The translations under genes were made by a program, and so were the position numbers. This document shows, one piece after another, positions 47,310-57,787 of a DNA stretch of 64,000 nucleotides. The notes below the pieces were generated by a model, which was not told the DNA's origin, did not search any database, and saw only the letters and a program-made list of their open reading frames with translations. Each line of letters begins with the position of its first letter. The first letter of the stretch is position 1. Source of the DNA: Podospora pseudocomata (lineage: Eukaryota; Ascomycota; Sordariomycetes; Sordariales; Podosporaceae); assembly GCF_035222375.1 (NCBI RefSeq), contig NC_085891.1:3348001-3412000 (forward strand), in the 5' to 3' direction.

Positions 47310-49125
47310 ATGTCGAAACCAGACGCTGCCAACGGCAATGGCACCGCCCTCAACTTTAAGTTCATTGAGACGCCCAAGGCCGGTCCTTTCACCTTTGAGA
47401 AGTCGGAGGACTGTGGTGTCCGCACCACCTCGGTGAGTAGTTCTGGAGACCTGTTGGCCTGTTCATCCGATCCAATTGGCCCCCCAATTGGCTTGGGATG
47501 AACCCAATTCACAGCTATCTAACGTGTTCGTATCCGTCTCCAGTACCCGACCATCAAGAATGCCCCTCTGCCTGCCGATGCCGCTGGCACAGATGCCTTC
47601 TCCAACGCCGCCCTCTTTTCTCTCCTGATCGGTGTCCCCTGGTACTTCTCATGGAAGGTTGGTGGTGGCCTGAAGACAACCATCTTCTTCGCCCTCATCA
47701 CCTCCCTGCCCATCATCTCTGGTTTCTGGCTGGCCACCTCGACCCTTGCCCCCCGCAAGAATGAGAAGGCCAAGTTCCCCGGCCGCCCTGTCGAGCACTA
47801 CCTCACCTTCAAGAAGCCCGAGGATAAGGCCAAGTATGCTGGCAAGAACAAGATCCCCATGGAGACCTTCCATGAGATGTACTTTGATGGCGAGGTTGAC
47901 TTCAACGGTGACTGCCTTGAGGTTTTGGAGTACCGCCACGACTGGGCCAGCTTCCGCTTCACTCTCAGCTTGGTCAAGTTCTTCTTCACTGGCATGATTC
48001 CCGAGGTCATTATGCACACTCGCTCTCAGGGTATGATTGCTACTATCGGCTTGGTCTTCAGACTTTCGCTAACATGCCCGACCTATCAGATGAGGAGCAG
48101 GTCCGTGACCACTACGACCGCGGTGATGACTTTTACGGCTGGTTTCTCGGCCCGCGTATGATCTACACTTCTGGTATCATTGCCGACATCAACAAGGAGG
48201 AGTCTTTGGAGCAGCTCCAGGACAACAAGCTTGCTGTTGTTTGCGAAAAGATTGAGCTCAAGAAGGACGAGAAGCTTCTCGACATCGGCTGCGGCTGGGG
48301 CACTCTTGCCCGCTTCGCCAGTGTCAACTATGGCGCCAAGACCACCGGTATCACTCTCGGCCGCAACCAGACTGCTTGGGGCAACAAGGCTTTGCGCAAT
48401 GCTGGCATTCCCGAGGACCAGAGCAAGATTCTGTGCATGGACTACCGTGATATCCCCGTCCCTGAGGGTGGCTACAGCAAGATTACCTGCTTGGAGATGG
48501 CCGAGCACGTTGGTGTCCGCCACTTCCACGGTTTCCTCAAGCAGGTTCACAACATGCTCGACGACGATGGTATCTTCTTCTTGCAGATTGCTGGTCTCCG
48601 TAAGCACTGGCAGTTTGAGGATCTCATCTGGGGTCTTTTCATGAACAAGTACATCTTCCCCGGCGCCGATGCCTCTACCCCTCTCGGCTGGTTCGTTGAC
48701 CGCTGCGAGGGCGCTGGCTTCGAGGTCAAGAGCGTTGATACCATTGGTGTTCACTACTCTGGTACTCTCTGGAGATGGTACAGGAACTGGATGGCCAACC
48801 AGGACAAGGTTGTTGCCAAGTACGGCAAGAGATGGTTCCGCGTAAGTTTATGACTACTCCTAGCTTTCCGGGTCTGAATGTATCTTGCTAACTTTTGAAA
48901 TCCTAGATCTGGGAGTTCTTCCTTGCCTACTCTACCATCATCTCTCGCCAGGGTTCCGCCACTTGCTACCAGATCGTTCTCCACAAGAACGACAACGGCT
49001 TCCACCGCATCGAGGGCACTCCTTCTCAGCTTGGTCTCCACGGCGCTCTGGCCAATACCAAGGCTGACCTGACCGCCTGGGCTGCTCGTGAGGCTTCCGA
49101 GTTTCCCCAGGTGCCTGCCAACTAA
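47310..49125 (+). CDS. Sphingolipid C9-methyltransferase
   Basis: Adds the C9 methyl group to the sphingoid base of fungal glucosylceramides, using S-adenosylmethionine at the ER membrane. Exons 47310-47432, 47544-48030, 48090-48841 and 48907-49125 give 526 residues. Two adjacent hydrophobic segments near residues 55-95 (ALFSLLIGVPWYFSW, TIFFALITSLPIISGFWLA) anchor the protein. The cyclopropane-synthase-like core follows: VRDHYDRGDDFYGWFLG, LLDIGCGWGTLARFA near 266 (SAM motif I), ITLGRNQTAWG, CLEMAEHVGVRHF and FLQIAGLR. The length is as expected for fungal Mts1-type enzymes. Codon use is strongly biased to C/T-ending optimal codons, suggesting high expression, and no skew switch is present. 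Confidence 0.95.
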
Positions 49126-49898
49126 GTCGGGTGTGTTGACGGGAGGTAATGACACATCATGACTTTCTTTTTTCGCGGTAGCGATGCGATTAGCGATTGC
49201 ATTTTCACGTTTCGTTGGTCACTCTTGGTCATCGGCTATCAAAAAGAAACAGGGTTATATAGGGTTTTCCAAAAAGGAGGGGGGACGATACGTGTGATCG
49301 TGTATGATGAAAAAGGAAGTTGATAATCATATAGGGATAGATCATGGGAAATACCCTGGTGGATGGGTTCAGGGGTTTAGGGCTGGCTGGTGTTTTGGAT
49401 GCTGTATGTAGTATTCGTTGCTGCCGAACAGGTTTTAGACAAAATGGATATTATTACGGCATAGTGTTGTTTTCTGGAGCTCGTGTGACGCATAAGAAGA
49501 GTCAGCTTTCAGGTAATGTTGACACCTTGCTCTCCTAAAGGACAAGAACTCCACACTGGTGTTTTGCCACTGATTTCACTACGTGTGGAAAAAGAGGGAT
49601 GGATACCCTGGTTGAGCTGTGCTCGACTGATAGAGGATTCATATGCAATTGAGGGGATTCCCAAGCCACACGATATCGAAACTACGATATGAAGTTAAAG
49701 GGACTGTGGGGGTCCTGTGTGTTCATGTCGAGGGGGGTGCCTGTAGTAGGTAGCCTTTGCATTTCCACATAGTAGAACAGACTTTCTGGTTGCAGTAGTC
49801 CCTTCTCCACCAAGTAACTGGTATCATCATCAACCTAGGTATATACAAATATCTTACCACTTTTCCCCCCTTTCCTTAACGAATAGGCAGGTTCCCCT
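49126..49898. other. Convergent 3' region between C9-methyltransferase and NDUFAF3
   Basis: 773 bp holding converging 3' flanks. No gene is supported. Confidence 0.6.
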
Positions 49899-50643
49899 TC
49901 ACTCCTCAAACCCAATCGGCACCAACGCGGCAGCCACATCCCCCACCCCCCTCTCCGTCGCCAAAAGGTTGTACTGGCTCGCCGCGTTTCTCGTGTCTAA
50001 CACCTCGACCCTCATGCCCATCTCGCCGATCGCCTGTCGCGTCTTTGGGCTGATGGGCCTGTTATATTTACCCACTCCTAGGATCAGGAGATCTATCTCA
50101 TTCAACCGTTAGCACCTCTCCCTTACTTTTTCCAGTATGTCTGAGAGACGTACCAGGCCTAGGCCAAACAACACTCAACACCCCCAAACTCTCGGGGTCA
50201 ATCTCCCACTGCCACTTGCTGTTGATCATCTTTTTTCTTGTTCCTTTCCCGTCTTTGGTAAGCCATGGTTTCCACTCAAACGCCTCCCCGCCTATGAGCA
50301 AGGCCCCGCTGCCGTTGGTGATTTGCACCCCAGAGTTGAGGGAGAAGCCGTCGTGGTGGCAGACGTCGATGGAGGTGGACGGGACGGGGGTGTTGCCTAG
50401 CACGTCAAGGCTGGAGAAGTCGGTAGTCGGGGAGGAGGTCGGGACTGGCTCGTTGTTGTGCGCTAGGGGGGCACCGCCTTTGGAGAGGGTGCGGGAGGGG
50501 GAGGAGAAGAAGCAAGCGGCGGATATTCTGGGAGTTGTTGTGAAGTAGCTGAGGAGGGATGGTCTGGAGGTGGTGATGCGACGGAGAGTGGTAAGCCTTC
50601 GCGCGGGGGCGGAAAGGGATATGGAGGGTGAGAACGTCGCCAT
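49899..50643 (-). CDS. NDUFAF3/Mth938-domain complex I assembly factor
   Basis: Mitochondrial protein needed to assemble respiratory complex I. Exons 50643-50154 and 50092-49899 give 227 residues. The N-terminus is a mitochondrial presequence rich in Arg, Ser and Thr without acids (MATFSPSISLSAPARRLTTL). The Mth938 domain follows: DGFSLNSGVQITNGSGALLI, FEWKPWL, then DLLILGVGKYNRPISPKTR across the splice junction and VEVLDTRNAASQYNLLATE. The acceptor chosen (GATAG at 50093-50097) is the one that rebuilds the P-x-DLLILG-x-G motif. The C-terminus VAAALVPIGFEE is standard. The coding strand is C-rich first and G-rich later. Confidence 0.9.
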
Positions 50644-51321
50644 TGTGGTCTGTTAAAGTAAGTTTTATGACATGCGCACCGATTTGGAGCTGGCGCGGGG
50701 TAGTGGTGGTGCTGTTGTACGCTCTGCCGTTGGAGGTTGCAGAGACGTTTTGACTTGGAGGAGCTCTCCTCGATTGGAAATAATTTGGGCGGAGCTCGAC
50801 GTCACTTGCAGGGGTCTTGAAAGCGTGGGTTGGGCAACAGGAAAAGAAAGACGAGACACTTTGGCGTTGGAGAAGACGGGAGACAGCTTGCAATCATTGA
50901 ACATTTTCGATTCCTTTGCCATCTCCCAACGCCCTCTGTCCCGTTCTCCATGAAAGGCACAGATTAATCAGAAACCTCAAAAGACCCTCAAAGTCTCCTC
51001 ATAACACCAAAAAAAATTGGGCGAACTTTGTGCTGAATTCCGTCTCGTCGTCTAGCGGCTCAGCAATGGGGCGCTGAGAACCTCCCGCAGCTATGGGGGA
51101 ATCACGCAAATACCATATCCCACTACTCCCCATGAAAAAAGCAGCCTGAAGTCCATTTCCATTTGCGAACCTCATTCCTGAGTCGAAAGCAGCCCTAACA
51201 ACAGAGACAGCCAAAACCCGGGCTGTACGTGTACGGCATGCAGCCCTTTTCCCGTGAAGCAATGAGACCATCAAACTAGCACCGTCCGCCCAGACCTGAC
51301 CCGAGTAAAAGATTGTCGCAT
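50644..51321. other. Leader/promoter of NDUFAF3 and 3' flank of L34
   Basis: An 85-codon frame (50922-50665, minus strand, MAKESKMFND start) ends 21 nt before the NDUFAF3 start codon. It may be an upstream ORF or leader noise. The remainder holds no gene. Confidence 0.45.
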
Positions 51322-52115
51322 TTATTTCTTCTTGTCGGCGGCGGTCTGCTCCTTCAGCACCTTCTTGACGATCTTCTGCTCCTCAATGAGGAAAGCACGG
51401 ACGATACGGTCACGGACGCAGTTGCCGCATCTTGAGCCACCGTACGCGCGCTGGACGGTCTTCTTGGGCTTGGAGATCTGGGCATACTCCTTGGGGCGGA
51501 GGGCGGGGATCTGTAAATCAGTCCTGTCAGTATTTCGTCCGTCTTTGCTACGAGATCCCCTGCAACACAAACGAATCCGCCCTCAAATTCCCCTTCGTCG
51601 GTTTCGTGGGCTGTCGGCGGGCCTCGGGTGGTGTGTTGAAAAGCAAACTGAGGTATGAAGTCGAAATGCAGCACAGGAGTTGCGTTTGTTGGAGATGCTC
51701 AAGTCGGGGTCGAATCGTTACGGGCGTCGTTTGTCATACGAAGTTTGTATCGAATAATTCAAAAGGTCGATGGAATCGTGGTTTGCTGCTCTACCCATTT
51801 TCCCTTTCTCGAACCATTCCTTTCCCCATTCGTGTAGCACTAAAGATTCGAATAAAACTTACACCAGGGAGTTTGATGCCGCAGTCGCCACACTTGGGGG
51901 CAGTGCCGCGCTTCTTGATGTGAAGAACACGGAGCTCACCACCGGGAGTCTTGACAACCCGCGTCCGGTTGGACGAGGTGTTGTAGCTGCAAAGAGAAGC
52001 TCGAGTCAGCCAAATTATTCTTCCCCGATTTCCAGGTCCACGGTCGGGACAAGACGAATTGATTCGGGGCGACTCACGGGTTCCGGCGACGGTAGGTGAC
52101 TCTGTTGTTGGCCAT
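51322..52115 (-). CDS. RPL34: 60S ribosomal protein L34
   Basis: Structural protein of the large ribosomal subunit (eL34). Exons 52115-52078, 51986-51863 and 51510-51322 give 116 residues, the usual size. The sequence [80 protein letters not shown] is diagnostic, and the four Cys form the zinc site. The second intron is 352 nt, much longer than others in the window. I searched both introns by eye for C/D-box snoRNA motifs and saw no convincing one. Confidence 0.97.
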
Positions 52116-52531
52116 TGCTGCGGTGATGTCGCTGTCGTGATGTTTCCGTCGACTCGATCACGGTGTGCTTGGTGGATGAATTTTGAGGGACAGTTTGGAA
52201 ATTTCTGTGTGGGCGCAAATCCAGGCCCCACCAATTCTCCGGCTTCGAGGGTTGGCAGTTGGCAGCTTGATGCAACGGCTGCCCACGCACTGGCCAAGCC
52301 ACGAAAGCTGACATAACCGTGTGGCTAGTGCGGGGCTGTCATCTATCTTAACAGCACCAACACCACTTGGGCTCAACCTCCAACTTCACTATCATCTCCG
52401 TTGCTCACAAGTGAATCGTGGGGAGCTCTAGAAACAAGACTGAATAACTATTCCCAAGACATGATATTCCTCACTGGACCAGCCAACTCCAAACTCCAAT
52501 ATGGCATATTAAAACCCCGCTTCCATACATG
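52116..52531. other. L34 promoter and 3' flank of the 128-residue gene
   Basis: 416 bp between two minus-strand genes; no gene is supported. Confidence 0.6.
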
Positions 52532-53054
52532 TTATTCCGTCTTCACCCTCTTCCGATCAGGATCACCCCAAAAAGGATCATCCACTGCTCGCCATTGTTT
52601 GATGCCTTTGGGATCTCTTTTTTGACTGGCGTTAACTCTGTTCCATATAGCCTTGGTCTCCGGGCTGCCCAAGGCATCGCGGAAGCTGCCCAGCTCTTTG
52701 GTTGTAGAATCAACAGACTGCATAAAGGCGCCATACATGGCCTCGGCTAGATGTTATGGGTGACTATGGTCAGAATACGAAAAGGAGGGTTGAGCAGGGG
52801 TTGGAGGGGGGCATACGGGAGGGTTGTTTGGTATTCAGCGGCTCCAGCATGCGCGGAAGCGCCGAGCGAAGCCGTCGAAGCTGTATCCGACGTTAGAATA
52901 TACCCCCGGATCACAACGAGTAAGTTAACCAGTGTGCATAACTTGCCTTGAGATGCAGCTGGTTCAAGTGATAGAGTGCATCCTCCAGCTTCTCCTCCTC
53001 CTGCTGCGCGCTGTCTTTGGCTGGCTGGGCCTGGGTTGAATGATTGCTGGCCAT
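52532..53054 (-). CDS. Small hypothetical helical protein (three exons, one GC-AG intron)
   Basis: I do not recognise the family with confidence. Exons 53054-52947, 52880-52817 and 52746-52532 give 128 residues. The first junction uses the donor AAG|GCAAGT, a textbook GC-AG site; no GT donor nearby restores the frame. The spliced product has an Ala/Gln/Glu-rich N-terminus with the helix EEEKLEDALYHLNQLHLK, then LRRLRSALPRMLEPL, a helical SPEAMYGAFMQSVDSTTKEL, and a basic tail RDPKGIKQW...RKRVKTE. The Leu-heptad pattern and short length resemble small helical Mediator-type subunits, but that is a weak inference. Continuity of frame across both joins and the absence of internal stops support a real gene. 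Confidence 0.7.
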
Positions 53055-53967
53055 TTCTGCTATTTCCAGGGTGCCGCCTCTCGTTTCACCGACAGTGATG
53101 GATGCAAGGCACAGACCGACGGTGAGTTGAAGCTCTTGAGAGCTCACTTTGATGAGGGGTGGGAGCGAGATGAGGGGGCCGCAACGGCTGCAGATATTAT
53201 GTATCCGAATATGAATGTTTACATGAGGTAGGCTTTCATCCAGAATCCCCTAACATGGAGCAATCAACCAGAGATGAATCAATGGAAGACGGCGGGGGAG
53301 ACGATGCAGCATGATTTGCTGCGAGGCTGACAGACCTCACTCATGCTGCCGCTGTTGGCTCGGCTGCTACCAAGAGCCAGCAAAGCTTGGCAAACAAGCT
53401 TTTTGCCTCCCTCTTCAGGAACACGCACAGCACAGGGAGTCTGGCTGTGGCTGAAAATGCATTTGCATACCTTATTATGGTGGATGGTCCGAGCGCCCTA
53501 AAGGAATCGGTCTGGTGGAAGTCCAGCTCTTACTTCCATTTTCTGTAGAGAAGCAAGCAACCCTTTTGACAAGAAAACTTTCAATATTCAGCTCCATCGC
53601 CAGGGAACCCGCGGCTGGCAAGCACAAAAAGTCGCACGTTACGCCGCCGCCGCTTGTTGCTGCTTTGTCGCTGGCGGATCGGCAGCCTTGATCAAACCTG
53701 AATACACACGGTGCGTGTCGTGTCTTCATCGCACACATCTCTTCAGCGCTCAGAGCAGGTCGGCCAGAACCTGAGAATCTTTTACTGTCCATTTTTCTTT
53801 GTACGCACGGTACAGCATCCATCAAAGAGTACGTACCTGCATCTACGCACGCACCTCACACCCGACACCTGACGCGCACCTTTTCGTGGCGGAGGGTCGG
53901 GCGCCTTCTTTTTCTCTGCCTCGCAGCTCGCAGCACGCCGCACAGTATTTCCACTGGCTGTTCCACA
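53055..53967. other. Divergent promoter region of the 128-residue gene and the FAR1-like gene
   Basis: 913 bp between divergent start codons. No gene is supported. Confidence 0.6.
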
Positions 53968-54555
53968 ATGACTGAGGCGGTCCTCCAGAAAATCGTTCCA
54001 ATCACCATGGAGTCCCAGGGAGCTCCAGGAGTTTCGCAGCAGCCACGGAGCCGCAAGCGCCAGCGCACCTCCAGGGTGCCGGAAGCCGGAAATACTGCCT
54101 CTCCAGCACTCACCCCTGTCAGCCAGCTCCCCCAGGGCTGGGGGGCTGCCATGGCAAACAACAACCACCCCCAGGCCGTGCGCAGCCATGTCATTGACAC
54201 CGTGCCAATTCAGTCCAGCTTCTCGTCACAGCAGCTCGACAGATCCCATGAGCCAGACGGCTTGATGAACAGCTACAGCAACCAACATCATAATGCCCAT
54301 TCCCAGTACCCCGATCCCCAACCCACCCTCGCCTCCGCCCCGCATCCCGACACGTCTGGTCTGAGCAGTCTGAGCAACCTAGCCGGTGAGCAGCACCAGC
54401 ATCACGGCCAGCACCAACAACAGCACCCTCAGCACCCTCACCAGCAGCACGCCCACCACCATCACCCTTCCCAGCAGGCGCAACAGCAGCAGCAGCAGCA
54501 GCAGTCGCAACAGCAATCCCAACCCCAACAACAACAGCCGACCCAGCACCAGCAC

Positions 54556-54599
<44 letters not shown>

Positions 54600-55572
54600 C
54601 CCTAGTATCAGCGTGAACCCATCGGCGGCAAAGCCTGACAGCCGCGCTCTCTTCCAGCAGCAATACGGCGGTGTTAAGCACACCTCTGGTGATTCCCCTC
54701 CCGCAAACGTGGCGAACCCAACCTCCGCCGGTCCTTCCTACTCGAATCTGCCGGTCTGGCACGGCACGCCCACTCCCACCGGCTCGTCGCAACCCGCGCC
54801 TCAGCTTGGCTCGGCCTCCTCGATGCCACCGCAGTCGCCGGTACCAGGCATTCCTGGCGGAGGTGGCCTGGGCCCGCCTCCAGAAAGCATATATCAGACT
54901 TTCGACGAGCTGCTTGCCGCGGTACAGCGCCATGCGAAGGAGCAAGGTTATTCCATTGTGAAGCTACGCGCCAGTAACTACCGCGATGGTAAGCCGACGC
55001 GCTACGATCTTGTATGCGATCGCGGCGGAGTCAAGTACAACAGCACGGCCAAGAAGCGTAACCCAAGCACGCGCAAGGTTGATTGCCCATGGCGGGCCAA
55101 GGCCGTGTGCGAGGTCAACTTGGGCAATCAGTGGAGGTTCGTTGTCCAGGAGGTCCGGCATAACCATGAGGCGCGTGTTGCTGCGGCTCAACCGGGACAA
55201 GAAAACACACCTGTCGCGCAAAGTATCCGCAGCCTCAATCATAAAATCGACCGCATCTCCCATGAGATGAGCCAGGGTTTCAGTCGATTGGAACAGGTCG
55301 TTGTGCAGCGCTTGGACAACATGGAGAAGCGATTAGAAGCTCTTGAGACAGGTCGACCAGCAATGCTCGGAAACGGCGGTGTACCGTCCATGGGAACACC
55401 AAGCATGCCAACTGCTAATATGGGCGGCGGCAATATGGGCAATGCCCCGATGACGAACGGAGGCATGCAGCCGCTTGTGGATAGTAGGATGGGGGCACTG
55501 GAAAGCCGCTTGACTCAGATCGAAATGATGGAAGAAGATCCATCACGCCTCTCGCTCATGGTCAACACCTAG
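53968..55572 (+). CDS. FAR1/WRKY-GCM1-type zinc-finger DNA-binding protein with polyQ region
   Basis: Single exon, 534 residues. Residues 1-220 are disordered and end in long Gln and His/Gln runs. A DNA-binding domain at about 308-402 starts YQTFDELLAAVQRHAKEQGY and has the metal ligands Cys350 (DLVCDRGG), Cys373 (DCPWRAKA), His398 and His400 (RHNHE). This C-x22-C-x24-H-x-H layout and the YDLVCDRGG context fit FAR1-like members of the WRKY-GCM1 superfamily, a fold shared with Mutator-like transposases and with fungal factors such as Rbf1 and Aft. A coiled coil follows (SIRSLNHKIDRISHEMSQGF to KRLEALETG), then a Met/Gly-rich segment. No transposase catalytic domain is present, so it is probably a domesticated transcription factor. 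Targets are unknown. Confidence 0.8.
54559..54598 (+). repeat. Pure CAG trinucleotide tract
   Basis: About 13 uninterrupted CAG units inside the polyQ-coding part of the FAR1-like gene, with further interrupted CAG/CAA runs from 54480. Confidence 0.9.
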
Positions 55573-57787
55573 GATGGAACAGAGCCAAGTCAAGTGTGCG
55601 ATCGTTCTGCTACGCCTATAGACCATTAGAAGATGTTGGAAGCAGCCATCTGCGAGTCGGTTACCATACCAACACATGTTCTTCGGAACCACGCGACAAA
55701 TCCCACATCAGGACTGTCGCCATGTACTCCTGACCTGATCTAGGTTGGATTTGCCGTTTGCTAGGACGAGCCACAACCAAACGGTCTGAACGGAGGTCGC
55801 ACCAACATCTGTATCATATCGACGCTGGCACGCAAGGAGTCGGGTGTAGAAGCGCCTGTACTCACTCACCGTTGGAGTAAAAGAGGATGAGAAAAGGCGC
55901 TGTGGCATCTTGTCCGTCACATGGCCGACTTATTTCAGTTATATTAGTGTGTAGCAGAAGTTTCTGCTTATTTTCCTTTTGTTCTGTGGCTCTTGGGGTT
56001 CAACCTGCTTACTCTGGCTTCTCTCGCCCGGGCAAGCATGAGTAAAATGTGTAAATACATTCTGTGGTTTCAGGTGTGCATTTCCTGGTCTTCTCTTTTC
56101 TGCGTTTTTAACTATATCCTGGGGAACAGGGTGTGATGAGGCGTCGTGGTTGGGCTTCAGGGGAAGGGCAAGGCATCGGTTGGTTTTGACATGTTTCTTT
56201 GCGGCGTTGTGACGACCCTGTGGTTGGGTCTGGGGGTTTTTATCTCTACGGCTTCCATACCTTGCATGCCGTCTTCGGTATTTGTGCGCGATTTGCTTTT
56301 GTCTGTTTTCTTGGTCTGCTTGGCTGGTGGTTGCCATGCAGACTGCGTGTTTTTTTTATTATTCTAAACAACGGAGTACTTGGTATTGTTACTCATTACT
56401 CTCCTGTGGGGTGGGGTGGGGGGGGAAGGGGAGGACTTATTTGGCTCATCATTTTTACAGTTGGGCGATGCCAGGGCGAGAGGTCATCTTGGAGTATATG
56501 GGTAGGGCTACACGTCAACTGCAAAGACTACCGACACAAGCAGGACCAAGGCACCCAGCACTGAGATATATTCCCATGTCGATCTGTTGACGACCCAGTT
56601 CAGGTTCGATGAATCTGTCTGAATGGGACGCACCTTTGGGGGTTTGGGACAAGACACAAGCCAGGCAAAGGCCAGATAAGGAGATTGCGAGAGGAAAGTA
56701 AATCAGGGGGGCCACCAAACACAAAGACCAATAAACATACAAAAACTATAGTTTGTACGATGGAATAAACCCTTAAGTGTGGTGTATATATCAATATCAA
56801 GCATTTGAATGCGAGTTATTATGGGTCTTTTTTACTAATAGTGACTGGAGTGATGTCTTGAGGGCAACGCTCAAGATGTTAAGTGTTCAAGGGAGAAGGA
56901 AGGGCACAACAGGTCGGGGGAGGCATTGTTGAAAAGCGCTGACGAAAAAACTCAATTCACATCACCATCCAGGTGTATAAAGCTATGCTATGCGTGCCGT
57001 CTCTCATCACTCACCCCCAAACCTTTGGTATCAACAACTCGCCCTTCTTGTATCTAAACGTTGCACACTTCGACCCACCCTACCCCCCTTTCCTCCCTCG
57101 CCCTCCTACTCTTCCCTGATAATAATATGGAAGTTTCATCACCACAAGACAAAACGCCTTGTTGACAAAGACAGGGAAAAATCATCACAACAAAAGTAAA
57201 ATGAAAGAAGCAAGACAGTTGAGTAACAGATAACAAAATAAAGGGAATACGATTTCAAAGGAATAATCAAGTTCTCTACCAAAACCCTCCTCCTCCTCTT
57301 CCGCTTCCTCCTAGCCAAAGGTGAGATATCAACAATCCACAACCTCCTCTTTTCACCCTCCCCCCCATTCATTCCCTTCAAAAGTTAACATCCCAAGAAA
57401 GAACGCCTCTTTCTCCGTGTTGGCTTTTTAAAAAAAGTAAAATCCAATTCCCCTGAAAGTAAACAAAAAGAAAAGAAAAAGTCTTATGCAAAAAGAAAAA
57501 GAAAAATGTGTGGGGAATATGCTGATGAGAATATGTTCATATACGTGTTGTTGTAAGCGAAGGAAGAGCAGCAAGCAGCAAAGCAGAAAGACAAGATATT
57601 TTGCTTTTTGTGGTGTTGAATTTTTGTGCCATCATCGTTCCATTCATTACTTCGTATTTTTAGAGGGGCTGGGTGGGTGTAAGGGGGCTCAGTTGCCGGG
57701 GTATATAAAATACGAATAATTTCGAATATCCAATAAACAAACAAAACAAAAAAAGATTTTGCGTGTCGCGAGCAAGAGTTGTATGTA
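55573..57787. other. 2.2 kb convergent region between the FAR1-like and NoxR genes
   Basis: Holds the 3' flanks of two converging genes. No gene is supported; the stretch near 57400-57780 is AT-rich and purine-rich and may be the NoxR 3' untranslated region. Confidence 0.55.

Noticed and set aside
51045-51125. tRNA-like stretch with TCTAGCGGCTCAG
   Set aside because: The D-arm-like start is not followed by a proper anticodon arm or a B box; only two small hairpins form.
51511-51862. snoRNA host intron in L34
   Set aside because: No convincing C and D boxes on the transcribed strand.
54379-54945. Minus-strand Leu/Arg-rich frame of 188 codons
   Set aside because: Antisense to the polyQ part of the FAR1-like gene.
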